From contig WYBA01000045.1 of NCBI GenBank assembly GCA_011526095.1, positions 1-64,000 on the forward strand: DNA of 64,000 bases, written 5' to 3'. This document shows positions 8,526 through 19,949 of this stretch, piece by piece. Source of the stretch: Myxococcales bacterium. GTDB taxonomy: Bacteria; Myxococcota_A; Polyangia; Haliangiales; Haliangiaceae. The stretch's first letter is position 1. Each line of letters begins with the position of its first letter. The position numbers and the translations under genes are program-made. The notes beneath the pieces were generated by a model, which was given only the letters and a program-made list of their open reading frames with translations, was not told where the DNA came from and searched no databases.

Positions 8526-9463
8526 TTGATGCTGACCTTGCCCGAGCGGTTGACCTCGTCGACGGTGGCGCCGACGACGGCCTTGCACGTGCGCGGGCCG
8601 CAGCCGGTCAGCGTGAACCCGCCGTTCTTGATGCCCGTGACCGAGCCCTTGCGCCCGTCGGACAGGCCGTGGTCGGTGCCGCGGTTGATCGTGATCTGCG
8701 TGCCGCCGCCCGCGACCGAGACGTTGATGATGTTGGCCGTGACCGGCCCCGACCCGCCCTTGGGCTCGTCGTCCTCGTCGTCGTCCTCCGCCTTGGTCTT
8801 GGTCTTCGTCTTGGTCTTCGTCTTGGTCTTCGTCTTGTCTTCCTTCGGCTCGGTCACCGGGGTGTCGTCGTGCAGCGGGACCATCGGCAACGGCGGCGCG
8901 AACGCGACCTGCGCGGGGAAGTCGGTCTCCTCTTCCTTGGCGACCGGCGTGAACCGCACGGCGAGCTCGTAGTCGGCGGCGTCGAGCCGGCCCTGGAGGT
9001 AGAGGTGGACGTAGTAGCGGCCGGGGGCGAGCGCGAGCAGCGAGCGCGCCTTGTCCTGCATCCCGGCGTCCTCGTCCTCGGCGTCGGCCTTGGTGATGAC
9101 GTTGAACGCGCCGTCGAGGACCTCCATCGCGAGGTCGAGCTCGGACTCGTCGTCGTCGTCCGACTCCTCGCCCTCCGCGCCGCCCGCACCGGACACCTCG
9201 AGCTTGACCTCGAGATCACCGTCGGCGGGCAGGTCGATCGCGAACCACCGGGCGCGCTGGCGCTCGGCGTAGTCGAGGTCGCCCTCCGCCCGCGCCTCGT
9301 TCTTCTCGTCGAGCTTGAGCAGCTTGGGCTTCTTCCACGGCGCCTTGTTCTTGTAGCCGTTGTGCTCGGGGATCTTGGCGGCGCACCCCGCGCCGGCGCC
9401 GGCGGCGACGGCGGCGAGCAGCAGCGACAGGGTGACGCAGGTCAGGGCATGGCCGCGGAGCAT
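8522..9463 (-). CDS. Exported lipoprotein with PPC-like domain and Lys-Thr repeat
   Basis: First gene of the operon, 313 residues. The signal peptide ends in AGAGC, a plausible lipobox with Cys near 27. Residues about 65-190 resemble a PPC domain (RARWFAIDLPADGDLEVKL, LDLAMEVLDG, GRYYVHLYLQG, ADYELAVRF), broken by an acidic Asp/Glu run. A Lys-Thr repeat (KTKTKT..., bases 8795-8837) and an acidic stretch link it to a C-terminal domain (NIINVSVAGGGTQITINRG, GLSDGRKGSVTG) related to that of its neighbours. Its start lies 34 bases from the divergent cytochrome gene, so the operon promoter must lie in or next to that gap. Function unknown. Confidence 0.82.
   Translation of the reverse strand: MLRGHALTCVTLSLLLAAVAAGAGAGCAAKIPEHNGYKNKAPWKKPKLLKLDEKNEARAEGDLDYAERQRARWFAIDLPADGDLEVKLEVSGAGGAEGEESDDDDESELDLAMEVLDGAFNVITKADAEDEDAGMQDKARSLLALAPGRYYVHLYLQGRLDAADYELAVRFTPVAKEEETDFPAQVAFAPPLPMVPLHDDTPVTEPKEDKTKTKTKTKTKTKTKAEDDDEDDEPKGGSGPVTANIINVSVAGGGTQITINRGTDHGLSDGRKGSVTGIKNGGFTLTGCGPRTCKAVVGATVDEVNRSGKVSIK
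8795..8837 (-). repeat. In-frame hexanucleotide repeat coding for Lys-Thr
   Basis: About seven copies of a 6-base unit (GTCTTG/GTCTTC on the + strand) lie inside the 313-residue lipoprotein gene and encode alternating Lys-Thr. The unit is a multiple of three, so copy-number change alters linker length without breaking the frame. Confidence 0.8.
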
Positions 9464-9497
9464 GGGCGGGAAGATAACACCGTGCTAAAGGGCGCGC
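9464..9497. promoter_or_regulatory. Short divergent spacer between envelope operon and cytochrome gene
   Basis: Only 34 bases separate the minus-strand lipoprotein operon from the plus-strand cytochrome gene. The spacer is AT-richer than its surroundings (GATAAC, GCTAAAGG). AAAGGG just upstream of the cytochrome ATG is a plausible ribosome binding site. Any promoters must overlap the coding regions; I cannot assign -35/-10 boxes with confidence. Confidence 0.35.
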
Positions 9498-9860
9498 ATG
9501 TCGAGGCTCTGGATCGCGCTGCTCGTGCTGGTCGCCGCTTGCAAGGGCGAGGTCGCGGGCGGCAAGGCCGACGGCGCCGCGGTGTTCGCCGAGGTGTGCG
9601 CGAGCTGCCACGGCGGCGGCGGGACGCCGTCGCCGTCGCTGGCGCAGCAGCTCGGGGTCAAGGACCTGCGCGCGCCGGAGTTCGCCGCGCGCGCCTCGCT
9701 CGAGCTGGTGCGCAACCAGGTCCGCAACGGCTCGGCCAACAAGGTCATGCCGTCGTTCGGCGGCACGCTGACGGACCCGCAGATCGACGCGGTCGCGGCC
9801 TACGTGCTGTCGCTGTCGGGCGCCGGCCCGGCGCCGGCGCCCGCGCCGGCGGCGCCCTGA
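9498..9860 (+). CDS. Small c-type cytochrome lipoprotein
   Basis: A 120-residue class I cytochrome c. The signal peptide ends in LVAAC, so Cys15 is a probable lipid anchor. The haem-binding motif CASCH is at 34-38 and the likely axial ligand is Met84 in KVMPSF, giving a one-haem electron carrier on the periplasmic face. The domain ends in the usual helix (LTDPQIDAVAAYVLSL); an Ala-Pro tail follows. No oxidase or dehydrogenase gene is adjacent, so its redox partner is unknown. Its 3' end overlaps the 3' end of the convergent queG by 61 bases, all within the Ala-Pro tail. Confidence 0.92.
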   Translation: MSRLWIALLVLVAACKGEVAGGKADGAAVFAEVCASCHGGGGTPSPSLAQQLGVKDLRAPEFAARASLELVRNQVRNGSANKVMPSFGGTLTDPQIDAVAAYVLSLSGAGPAPAPAPAAP

Positions 9861-11055
9861 GCCGCGGCGAGCTCGGCCTGCACCGCGGCGTCGGGCTCGG
9901 TGTCGGCCGCGGCGGCGAGCGCGGCGTCGGCCGCGGCGCGCGCCTCGGGGACGCGCGCGGCGATCGCGCCGAGCGCCCACGCGGCGTGGCCGCGGACCAG
10001 CGGCGAGACGTCGGCCAGGCGCGCGGCGATCGGCGCCACGGCGCGCGCGTCGCCGACGTTGCCGAGCGCGACGCACGCGTTGCGCAAGAGGTGCGCGCGA
10101 TCGATCCGCCGCATCGCCGTGCGCCTGACGAACCGCCGCAGCTGGTTCGACGGCGCCGCGACCAGCGCGAGCAGATCCGGCGCGGCGTGGTCGGCGTCGC
10201 GCGCGCGCATCGCGGCGTCGACGGTCGCGCGCGCCGGGGCGGCGGCGTTGAACGGGCACGCCTGCTGGCACGCGTCGCAGCCGAACACCCACGGCCCGGT
10301 CGCGGCGCGCAGCGCGCGCGGCACCGGCCCGTCGGCCTCGATCGTCGTGTAGGACAGGCAGCGCCGCGCGTCGAGCACGAACGCGTCGTCGAACGCGCCG
10401 GTCGGGCACGCGTCGAGGCACGCGCGGCACGTCCCGCACCGGGTGCGCATCGGCGCGCTCGGCGCCGCGCCGTCAGCGTCCGCGTCGGCGGCCGCGGGGT
10501 CGCACGGCGCGAGCGCGACGTCGACGTCGAGCACCAGCTCGCCGAGCAGCACGTACGATCCGACCCCGGGGACGATCAGCAGCGTGTGCTTGCCGATGAA
10601 CCCCAGGCCGCCGCGCTCGGCCAGCTCGCGCTCCATCACCGGCGCGGTGTCGACGCACGGCCGCGACGCGACGGGGCGCCCGGCGGCGGCGGCGACCTCG
10701 TCGGCGACGGCGATCAGCTTGTCGCGCAGCACCGCGTGGTAGTCGTCGCCGCGGGCGTAGCGGGCGATCGCGCCGCGGTTGGCGGCGGGCGCGGGTGCGC
10801 CGTCGCCGGGATCGTGCGCCATCGCCGCGACGACGACCGTGCGCGCGCCGCGCAGCAGCACGCCGAGATCGGCGCGCGCCGCGAGGTGCTCGGGGGTCGC
10901 CAGGTAGGCCATCTCGCCGTGGCGGCCGGCGGCGAGCCAGCCGCGGTACAGGTCGAAGCGCCGCGGCGGCTCGACCGGGATCGCCGCGACGCGGACCAGG
11001 CCCGCGCGCGCCGCGGCGGCGCGCACGACGCGCCCGAGCGCCGCGGCGTCCGCGG

Positions 11056-11059
<4 letters not shown>
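9800..11059 (-). CDS. queG: Epoxyqueuosine reductase QueG
   Basis: This enzyme reduces epoxyqueuosine to queuosine in tRNA wobble position 34, using cobalamin and two [4Fe-4S] clusters. The 419-residue protein has the catalytic aspartate in CVDTAPVMEREL (D137), GFIGKHTLLI, and two ferredoxin-like Cys sets: CGTCRACLDACPTGA at 208-222 and CDACQQACPFN at 261-271. A HEAT-like tail (about 310-390) matches known QueG proteins. I chose the GTG at 11059 because it overlaps the upstream TGA (GTGA) and gives the normal length. The Ala/Gly/Pro-rich C-terminus extends over the 3' end of the cytochrome gene. It is the last gene of an nth-NUDIX-kamA-queG operon. Confidence 0.95.
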
Positions 11060-12306
<1,247 letters not shown>

Positions 12307-12311
12307 GACGG

Positions 12312-12758
12312 CTAGGTACCGCTGGGGCCCGAGCGGCGCAAGCGCCACGCGCGCTCGAGCACCGGCGCCAGGCCCTCGGTCGTCGGCAGCGCCGCGAGCT
12401 CGGCGCGGTCGACCCACCGCGCGTCGGTGACGTCGTCGCCGGCGCGAGGGGGGCGGGGCGCGCCGGGCCCGGGCCCGGGGGCACTCAGCTCGGCGAGGTA
12501 GTCGAGGATGACGTAGTGCCATCCCTCGCCCATCCGCTCGATCACCTCGACCAGCGGGCCGCACGCGACGGCCAGGCCCGTCTCCTCGGCGACCTCGCGG
12601 ACGACGGCGTCGGCGAGGCGCTCGCCCGGCTCGACCTTGCCGCCGGGCACGGTCCACAGCCCCACGCCCGGCGGGCGGCCGCGGCGGACGAGCAGCACGC
12701 GCCCGGCGTCGTCGTGGACGATCGCGCCGACCGCGACGCGTGGCACGGCGGCGGTCAC
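12312..12758 (-). CDS. NUDIX hydrolase (MutT-like)
   Basis: A 148-residue NUDIX pyrophosphohydrolase. The signature is complete: [14 protein letters not shown] followed by REVAEETGL, preceded by [18 protein letters not shown]. Such enzymes cleave nucleoside diphosphate-linked substrates, for example oxidised nucleotides or ADP-ribose; the exact substrate cannot be read. The GTG at 12758 overlaps the nth stop (GTGA), so it is translationally coupled to the base-excision repair enzyme Nth. This fits a nucleotide-pool cleaning role, but that is an inference from context. Confidence 0.9.
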   Translation of the reverse strand: MTAAVPRVAVGAIVHDDAGRVLLVRRGRPPGVGLWTVPGGKVEPGERLADAVVREVAEETGLAVACGPLVEVIERMGEGWHYVILDYLAELSAPGPGPGAPRPPRAGDDVTDARWVDRAELAALPTTEGLAPVLERAWRLRRSGPSGT

Positions 12759-13543
12759 GCGCGCCGGCCCGCCGCCGCCTTCTTGGCGCCGCCGCCGGCG
12801 CGGCGCGGCGCGGGCGCCTCGGCCGACGCGGGCAGCCCGGCCGACGGGCACACCGGCGCGAGCGTGCACGTCTCGCACGCCGGCGCGCGCGCGAAGCACA
12901 CGCGGCGGCCGTGCCAGATCAGCCGGTGGGCGACGTCGCCCCAGCTCGCGCGCGGCAGGATCTCCATGAGGTCCTGCTCGATCTTCACCGGGTCGGTCTG
13001 CGTCGACAGGCCCAGGCGCTGCGCCAGCCGGGTGACGTGGGTGTCGACGACGACGCCCTCCTGCTTGCCGAAGCACGACGACAGCACGACGTTGGCGGTC
13101 TTGCGGGCAACCCCGGGCAGCGCGACGAGGTCCTCCATGCGGTCGGGGACCGCCCCGCCGTGGCGCTCGACCAGCGCGCGCGCCATCCCGATCAGGCTTC
13201 GCGCCTTCATCCGGTAGAACCCCGACTTGAAGATCATCGGCTCGAGCTCCGCCGGATCGGCGGCCGCCAGCGCGTGGGCGTCGGGGTACCGCGCGAACAG
13301 CGCCGGGGTCAGCGTGTTGATCATCTTGTCGGTCGACTGCGCCGCGAGGATCGTCGCGCACAGCAGCTCGAACGCGTTGCGGTGGTCGAGCTCGACGACC
13401 GCGTCCGGGTACTGCGCCGCGAGCAGCGCGGCCAGGCGCGCCGCGCGCGCGGTCGCGTCGCCGTGCACCGGGCGCCCCGGGCGCGCCGGCGCGGCCGGTG
13501 CCGCCGCCGGCGCCCGTGTGGTATGTCGAGGCAGAGTTCCCAT
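12755..13543 (-). CDS. nth: Endonuclease III
   Basis: A DNA glycosylase/AP lyase that removes oxidised pyrimidines. The helix-hairpin-helix [11 protein letters not shown] includes catalytic Lys148, and VDTHV contains the conserved Asp167. The C-terminal cluster ligands C216-x6-C223-x2-C226-x5-C232 match the Nth [4Fe-4S] pattern. A basic Ala/Lys tail follows. With the ATG at 13543 the product has 262 residues and an Ala/Pro-rich N-terminal extension; the GTG at 13468 would give a start closer to E. coli Nth. The ATG shares bases with the divergent lipoprotein ATG (CATG), which makes the later start worth considering. Confidence 0.94.
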   Translation of the reverse strand: MGTLPRHTTRAPAAAPAAPARPGRPVHGDATARAARLAALLAAQYPDAVVELDHRNAFELLCATILAAQSTDKMINTLTPALFARYPDAHALAAADPAELEPMIFKSGFYRMKARSLIGMARALVERHGGAVPDRMEDLVALPGVARKTANVVLSSCFGKQEGVVVDTHVTRLAQRLGLSTQTDPVKIEQDLMEILPRASWGDVAHRLIWHGRRVCFARAPACETCTLAPVCPSAGLPASAEAPAPRRAGGGAKKAAAGRRA

Positions 13544-14486
13544 GGTGACCCGGCGGCACGCTATCACGCTCGCGCTCGCGCTCGTCGCCCTGGTGGCGGC
13601 CGCGGCCGGGTGCCAGAACAAGCACGAGATCCGCACCGCGAAGCAGTCGGTCTACGACGCCGACTTCGCGGTCGTGTACAGCGAGGTGCTCGCGGCGACG
13701 AGCGAGCTGTACCCCAACCTCGACGACAACCCGACCGAGGGCGTGGTCTCGACCGCGTGGCACCAGGTGCGGTTCTCCACCGGCGCGGACGATCCGCGCA
13801 GCGTGCAGCAGCGCGACCGCGCGCTCGGCGTCGACCAGACCGGCGCGACCGGCAACCCGTTCGCCGGTCGCACCTCGACCGCCAACAAGCGGCTGTTCAT
13901 CCGGTTCGACGTCTACATCACCGGCGGGCGGCCGTGGCGCGTGCGCGTCGTCGGCAAGGCGTCGGAGTGGGAGCCGGGCAACGCGGTGCCGTCGGAGCTG
14001 CGCGGCGCGGCGACGCCGCACTGGCTGCCCGGCCGGATCGACGGCCTCACCGTCGCGATCTACCGGCGCCTGAAGAAGTACGCCAAGCTGAGCGAGCAGC
14101 CGCTGCCGGAGATCGTCGAGGAGGCGCCGCCGGATCTGGCGCCCTACGGCCCGATCCCGGTGCCGGCGGCCGAGGTCGCCGCGGCGATCGTCAAGGCGGT
14201 GGAGACGCGCGACGTCGAGACGCTGCGCGCGCTGGTCGACGACGAGGTCGTGTGGAGCCTGGGGGCGCCGGGCAGCGCCGACGCTGCGCTCGCGATGTGG
14301 CAGGCGGCGCCCGAGACGCTGGCCGCGCTCGCGACGCAGCTCCGCGCCGGCTGCCGGGCCGAGAGCGACGTCAAGGTGAGCTGCCCGCCGGCGGCGACCG
14401 AGACGCCCGGCTACGTCGGCTGGCGCGCCACGCTCGAGGTGCGCGGCGACGCGTGGAAGCTGACGTCGTTCGTCGAGGGCGACTGA
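13542..14486 (+). CDS. Lipoprotein of unknown function
   Basis: A 314-residue lipoprotein: the basic start MVTRRH, a hydrophobic core and AAAGC give a clear lipobox with Cys near 24. The mature part has a region with [40 protein letters not shown] and [22 protein letters not shown], resembling myxobacterial proteins with a DUF-type outer-membrane assembly fold. From about 205 a second half ([24 protein letters not shown] ... [10 protein letters not shown]) looks like a SnoaL/DUF4440-like cone, though this is tentative. GAGG 11 bases before the ATG is a possible ribosome binding site. No known partner is adjacent. Confidence 0.8.
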   Translation: MVTRRHAITLALALVALVAAAAGCQNKHEIRTAKQSVYDADFAVVYSEVLAATSELYPNLDDNPTEGVVSTAWHQVRFSTGADDPRSVQQRDRALGVDQTGATGNPFAGRTSTANKRLFIRFDVYITGGRPWRVRVVGKASEWEPGNAVPSELRGAATPHWLPGRIDGLTVAIYRRLKKYAKLSEQPLPEIVEEAPPDLAPYGPIPVPAAEVAAAIVKAVETRDVETLRALVDDEVVWSLGAPGSADAALAMWQAAPETLAALATQLRAGCRAESDVKVSCPPAATETPGYVGWRATLEVRGDAWKLTSFVEGD

Positions 14487-14498
14487 GCGCGCACGGGC

Positions 14499-14727
14499 GG
14501 TCGGGAGACCGCGAGCGGCCGGATCCCGCCACGTGCGGTCGGGAGGACCGCGCGCCGCCGGCCCGGGGCCTGCCGCTCGCGCGGGGCACCCCGCCGCTCG
14601 CGCGGGGGCGCCCCCGCCGGACGATCTACGGTCGGTCGGGAGACCGCGAGCCGCCGGCCCGGGGCCTGCCGCTCGCGCGGGGGCGCCCCCGCCGGCTCAG
14701 ACAGTCCTCGCGGTGACGAGACCGCGA
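14499..14727. repeat. Degenerate GC-rich direct repeats with hairpin potential
   Basis: A unit starting CGGTCGGGAGACCGCGAG occurs at 14499, 14536 (with an extra G) and 14632, and a decayed copy near 14711. The 14536 and 14632 copies are each followed by the same GC-rich block CCGCCGGCCCGGGG..., ending in GCGGGGGCGCCCCCGCCGG. The first copy holds an extra 22-base internal duplication. The unit itself contains the inverted repeat CGGTC...GACCG. The layout suggests duplication and decay of a hairpin-forming element. Confidence 0.7.
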
Positions 14728-14841
14728 GCGCTGGGCACGCGCGGACGCCGACGCCGTCACGTGCTCGCACGAGCCCGCTGCGGAACTCGCCGGCGGAGGC
14801 CCCCCGACGCTCGCGTCACCCGGGCCGGCTGACGTGCAGCG

Positions 14842-14946
14842 GACGTGGACGTGGTCGTGAACGTGGTCGTGAACGTTGGCGGCGACGGGGGCGTTGACGG
14901 CGACGGGGCCGTTGACGGCGACGTGAACGTTGGCGGCGACGGGGGC
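14842..14946. repeat. Tandem array of 6-, 12- and 18-base units
   Basis: Two GACGTG hexamers come first, then two copies of GTGGTCGTGAAC (14851-14874), then four near-identical 18-base units of the form GTTGGCGGCGACGGGGGC (14875-14946). All units are multiples of 6, like the hexanucleotide arrays elsewhere in the window. It lies just before the stop of the minus-strand sigma-54 activator and is not coding. Confidence 0.7.
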
Positions 14947-14957
14947 GGCGTCCCGGC

Positions 14958-16318
<1,361 letters not shown>

Positions 16319-16322
<4 letters not shown>

Positions 16323-17641
16323 CGGCTGGTGCGCTTGTACCAGAGGCTCCCCACCAGCACGAGCACCAGCGCCGCCCACGACGCGCCGCCCCCGTCGCCG
16401 GGGCCGGATCGCCCGGCGCGGCAGCCGCCGTCGCCGCCGCCCCCGCCGCCCGCGTCGCCGCCGCCGCCCGGGCCCGCGTCGGCGCCGTCGGCCGCGTCGA
16501 TCGTGGTCGCGGCGTCGGGCGGCGCGGCGTCGGGTGGCCCGGCGTCCGGCGTCTCGCCGGGGAACATCGCGATCGAGTTGTAGTTGACCATGCTCGGCAG
16601 CACCTGCTTGCACCGCGTCTCGCGGCGGTAGCCGGGCTTCTCGGCGACGACGCACGCCAGCCGCGGGGTCACGCCGGCGAAGTTGTAGAACCCGTCGGCG
16701 CCGGTGACGTCGGTGCGGCCATCGTCGAGCGTGATCGTGACGCCCTCGAGGTTCGGGCCCTCGAACACGTCGCCCTCGCGGACGAACCCGACGAGCTGGC
16801 CGGGATCGAGCATGCCGTAGCGCACGCCGAGGTGGTTGGCGACGGTGCGCTCGGCGCCGTCGGACGGCGACGACACGACGCCGCCCGCGGCGCCGACGAC
16901 CAGCGTCGCCGCGCCGCCGCCGTCGAGCGCGAGCGCGTCGTGTGCGCCGCGCGCGTCGAGGAACGCCGCGAGCTCCGCGCACGTCATGCCGAGCGAGCCG
17001 GCCTGCCAGCCGTCGACGACGACCAGCCACAGCGTGTTGCCGTCGCCCGACACCGCGACCGCGGCGCGCGGCGCGCGGGCGCACGGCAGCGCGAGCTCGT
17101 CGTCGCAGTCGAACGACGCCACCGGCTGGCCGGCGCGGACCAGCAGCGGCCGGCCCGACACCACGCCCTGCGTGCCGGCGGGCAGATCGGCGGCCGCGAC
17201 CACCTGCTCGGGCGGGGCGATCGCCGCCTGCGTGCGCTCGCCGACCCGCGCGAACCGCAGGAACCCCGACGCCGCGTCGTCCGCGGTGGTCGACCACGCC
17301 GCGCTGCCGCCCATCGCGAGCCCCGCGGGGACGAACCCGGCGATCGCGAACGCGTCGCCGTTGATCGCGACCTGGACGCCGGCGCCCGCCGCCCACTGCG
17401 ACGTCCGCTGGCCGCGGTCGGCCTCGGCCGTCGCGAACAGCGTCAGCTCCTGCGACGACAGGTCGATCCGGGCGACGTGCAGGCGCGCGGGGATCGCCGC
17501 GTCGACCCAGGTCTCGCGGTGGACGCCGGGGTACGGGTCGCTCTCGTCCTGCAGCGCGGGCGCCGCGCGCGCCACGGTGGCGCCCACGCCCGCGAGCGCG
17601 CCGGCCAGGCCGACGCAGGCGAGCAGGGCAGGGACGCGCAT
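16319..17641 (-). CDS. Exported NAGPA-domain protein with MYXO-CTERM-like tail
   Basis: A 440-residue secreted protein. After a signal peptide (cleavage near VARA-AP) comes a phosphodiester glycosidase (NAGPA/DUF2233-like) domain, about 50-285, with VAINGDAF, VVSGRPLLV, LALDGGGAATLVV and TVANHLGVRYG. Related domains act on phosphodiester-linked sugars. A small regulatory-type sandwich follows (about 295-365; GVTITLDDGRTDVTGADGFY), then an Asp/Ala/Gly-rich linker with a Cys, a hydrophobic helix and a basic end (WYKRTSR). That tail resembles MYXO-CTERM, which directs anchoring or processing at the myxobacterial surface. It is coupled to the downstream FHA/sigma-54 activator. Confidence 0.85.
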
Positions 17642-17717
17642 GCCCCGACGATACTCCGGGCGGCGGCCCCGCCGGGAGCGCCAAGATGTCCTGTCATCTC
17701 GCGGCCGAACGCCGCGG

Positions 17718-17777
17718 TCACGGGCGGTCACGGGACGTCACGGGCGGCCACGGGCGGTCACGGGCGGCCACGGGTGA
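17718..17777. repeat. Decameric tandem repeat TCACGGGCGG
   Basis: Six head-to-tail 10-base units lie at 17718-17777: TCACGGGCGG, TCACGGGACG, TCACGGGCGG, CCACGGGCGG, TCACGGGCGG and CCACGGGTGA. The array runs up to the stop codon of the minus-strand PEGA-domain gene (17778). It fills half of the 136-base gap between that gene and the NAGPA-domain gene. One unit per helical turn would place repeats on the same DNA face. Confidence 0.8.
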
Positions 17778-19949
17778 TCAGGGCTCGGCCAGGTCGTCGT
17801 CGCGCAGCTTGTGCGTCTTGCCCGCGGCGACCCGCACCTCCGCCACCGCGCTGGCGCCGGCGGCGTTGCGCAGCGCGACCTTGCGCTTGCCGGCCTCGAC
17901 CACGATCCGCGGGTGCGCCTCGCCGGCGACGACCAGCTTCCAGCCGGGCGGCGCCTCGACGATCCCCAGCTCGACGTCGACCGCCTGGTCGGCCGCGTCG
18001 ACCGCCAGGGTGCGGACGATCCGGCCGGGGATCTTCGTCCCTTCGATCTTCAGCTCGTAGCGTCCCTTGGGCGCGCCGCACTCGGCCGGCAGCGCCTTCT
18101 TCTTGCAGCCGGGCAGCTCGTCGATCGTCGCGCGCGCCTCGAGGTTCGCGGTGATGGTGATGCGCACGCCCCGCTTCAGCGTCGCCGCGACCGGCACGCC
18201 GCGGGCGCCGCGCCCGGGCGTCACGCGCACCGTGGCGGGCATGTAGCCGGCCAGCCGCAGCTCGACGACGTGCGGCTTGCCGGCCTCCACCAGCAGCTCC
18301 TCGGTCGGCGTGACGAGGCCGACCTGGCGCTGATCGTCGACGAAGATCTCCGCGCCTGGTGGGTCCGAGGTGATGAGCAGCGTCGCGACGTCGGGCGAGA
18401 CCTTGAGGTCCTGGTCGATCGTCGCCTCGCCGCCGGGGCCGGGCACGGTGAGCGTGACCGCGTCGTCGGCGTAGCCGGGCCGGCGCAGGACCGCGGTGAG
18501 CTGCGCGCGCGGCGTCAGCGTGGTCACGGTCAAGGGCGTCTTCCCCAGCTCCTCACCGTCGACGATCACGGTCGCGCCGTCGGGGTCGCTGCGGAACGTG
18601 ACGGTCGCGGCCTCGGCGAGCAGCGGCAGCTCGATCCGTCCGGGCGCGTCGGCGTCGGCCTCGGCCAGCGTCTCGGCCGGGCGGAACCCGGGGCGCGTCG
18701 CCTTGACCCGGTAGGGGCGCCCCGCCACCAGCCCCGCCACGACGAGCGTGCCGCTCTCGGCGACGCCGCGGACCTTGCCCTCGACCTCGATCGTCGCGCC
18801 CGGCTCGGTCACGATCGTGAGGCTGGCGGTCGGGCGCGACGACAGCCGCGGGTACGCGACGAGCGCGATCAGCACCAGCAGCAGCGCGATCGCCGCCGAC
18901 AGCGCGGCGATCACCGCGCGCGGCGCGCGCGCGGGCGCGGCGGGCGCGCGCCGGCGCTCGACCGGGTGGCTGACCCCCTGCGGCAACAGCCGCGACGGCC
19001 CGGCGGCGAGCCGGCCCGCCGCGTCGATCCGCTCGGTGAAGAACCCGAACGTGTGGAGCAGGACCTTGGGCGAGTCGAGGTCGAACGTGCACACCGCCTC
19101 GGTCGCGACGCCGGGCAGCACGTTGAAGAACATCCGCGTCGTGCTGTTGGCCATCAGGTACAGCCCGAGGCCGGCGCCGCCGGTCTTGCGGTCGATCTGC
19201 TCCGAGCTGTGCAGGCACTTGTCGATGTAGCGGACGACCGTGCCGCGATCGAGCGTGCCGAAGCTGTCGCGGACCGAGACCGAGAACGTGCGGCCGTCGC
19301 AGGCGTACTGGACGACGACCTTCTGCTCCATGCGCAGCGAGATCCGCGTCTTGGTCGGGATCTCGGCGAAGATCTGCTTGCCCGCCTCGTCGACCGGCGC
19401 GTCGTACAGGGCGTTCATCAGCATCTCGTCGACGACCTGCTCGATCGCCTCGCGGTACTTGCGGCGCACGCCCATCAGCTCGGCGAACTCGCTGAGCTGG
19501 GCGATGCACAGCGACTTCTCCTGGTAGTCGCCGACGAGCTGCGAGTAGATCTTGGTGCCCCACGGCACCAGCTTCTCCAGCCCGAAGATGTCACCGGCGA
19601 GCACGCGGGTGGCGAGCGAGGACAGATCGCTCGGGCGCAGGTCCTCCGCGATGATGACCGCGACCACGCGGTCGGACTGCTGCATCACCGCGATCGCCCG
19701 GGCCAGGTCCGAGCGCGGCAGCACGGCGATGATCCGCCCGTCCCCGGCGAGCCGGGGCACCAGCGGCCCGATCGCGTCGGCGAGCTCGCCGTCGAGGTGG
19801 ACGACGACGAGCGCGGCCTGGATCTCGCGGCCGAGGCCGTCGAGCGAGGCGTGGACCTCGACCGCGCCGCCGGCGGCCTTCATCGCGGTGCCCAGCTGCT
19901 TCGCGAACGCCTTGTCCGCGGAGAGAGCGATCACCCGGCGCGCCAGCAT
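17778..19949 (-). CDS. Membrane protein with receiver-like, GHKL ATPase and PEGA domains
   Basis: A protein of about 723 residues, starting at the ATG at 19949 (a TTG three codons earlier is possible). The N-terminal 1-115 looks like a degenerate response-regulator receiver. A GHKL ATP-binding domain follows, with an N-box DEMLMNALYDA near 174-184, DSFG near 228-231 and TGGAGLGLYL near 256-265, closest in style to RsbW/anti-sigma and phosphatase-coupled ATPases. No HisKA histidine is seen. One membrane helix (about 344-367) leads to a periplasmic part with at least three PEGA-like units (e.g. VTFRSDPDGATVIVDGEELGKTP), which often contact cell-wall or surface proteins. It may move a periplasmic signal to a cytoplasmic ATPase. 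It is divergent from an alpha/beta hydrolase. Confidence 0.85.
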   Translation of the reverse strand: MLARRVIALSADKAFAKQLGTAMKAAGGAVEVHASLDGLGREIQAALVVVHLDGELADAIGPLVPRLAGDGRIIAVLPRSDLARAIAVMQQSDRVVAVIIAEDLRPSDLSSLATRVLAGDIFGLEKLVPWGTKIYSQLVGDYQEKSLCIAQLSEFAELMGVRRKYREAIEQVVDEMLMNALYDAPVDEAGKQIFAEIPTKTRISLRMEQKVVVQYACDGRTFSVSVRDSFGTLDRGTVVRYIDKCLHSSEQIDRKTGGAGLGLYLMANSTTRMFFNVLPGVATEAVCTFDLDSPKVLLHTFGFFTERIDAAGRLAAGPSRLLPQGVSHPVERRRAPAAPARAPRAVIAALSAAIALLLVLIALVAYPRLSSRPTASLTIVTEPGATIEVEGKVRGVAESGTLVVAGLVAGRPYRVKATRPGFRPAETLAEADADAPGRIELPLLAEAATVTFRSDPDGATVIVDGEELGKTPLTVTTLTPRAQLTAVLRRPGYADDAVTLTVPGPGGEATIDQDLKVSPDVATLLITSDPPGAEIFVDDQRQVGLVTPTEELLVEAGKPHVVELRLAGYMPATVRVTPGRGARGVPVAATLKRGVRITITANLEARATIDELPGCKKKALPAECGAPKGRYELKIEGTKIPGRIVRTLAVDAADQAVDVELGIVEAPPGWKLVVAGEAHPRIVVEAGKRKVALRNAAGASAVAEVRVAAGKTHKLRDDDLAEP

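Larger units (their letters stand above)
14487..14957. other. Gene-free, repeat-rich intergenic region
   Basis: About 470 bases between a plus-strand lipoprotein and the end of a minus-strand regulator, so it is a convergent 3'-3' gap. I see no credible gene; open frames here are low-complexity. It holds a GC-rich direct repeat block (14499-14727) and a short tandem array (14842-14946), described separately. Strong palindromic segments such as GGGGGCGCCCCC could form hairpins and act as bidirectional terminators, but no T-tract follows them. Confidence 0.6.

Noticed and set aside
14842..14946. Possible CRISPR array
   Set aside because: Units are 6-18 bases, head-to-tail without spacers, and no cas genes are near.
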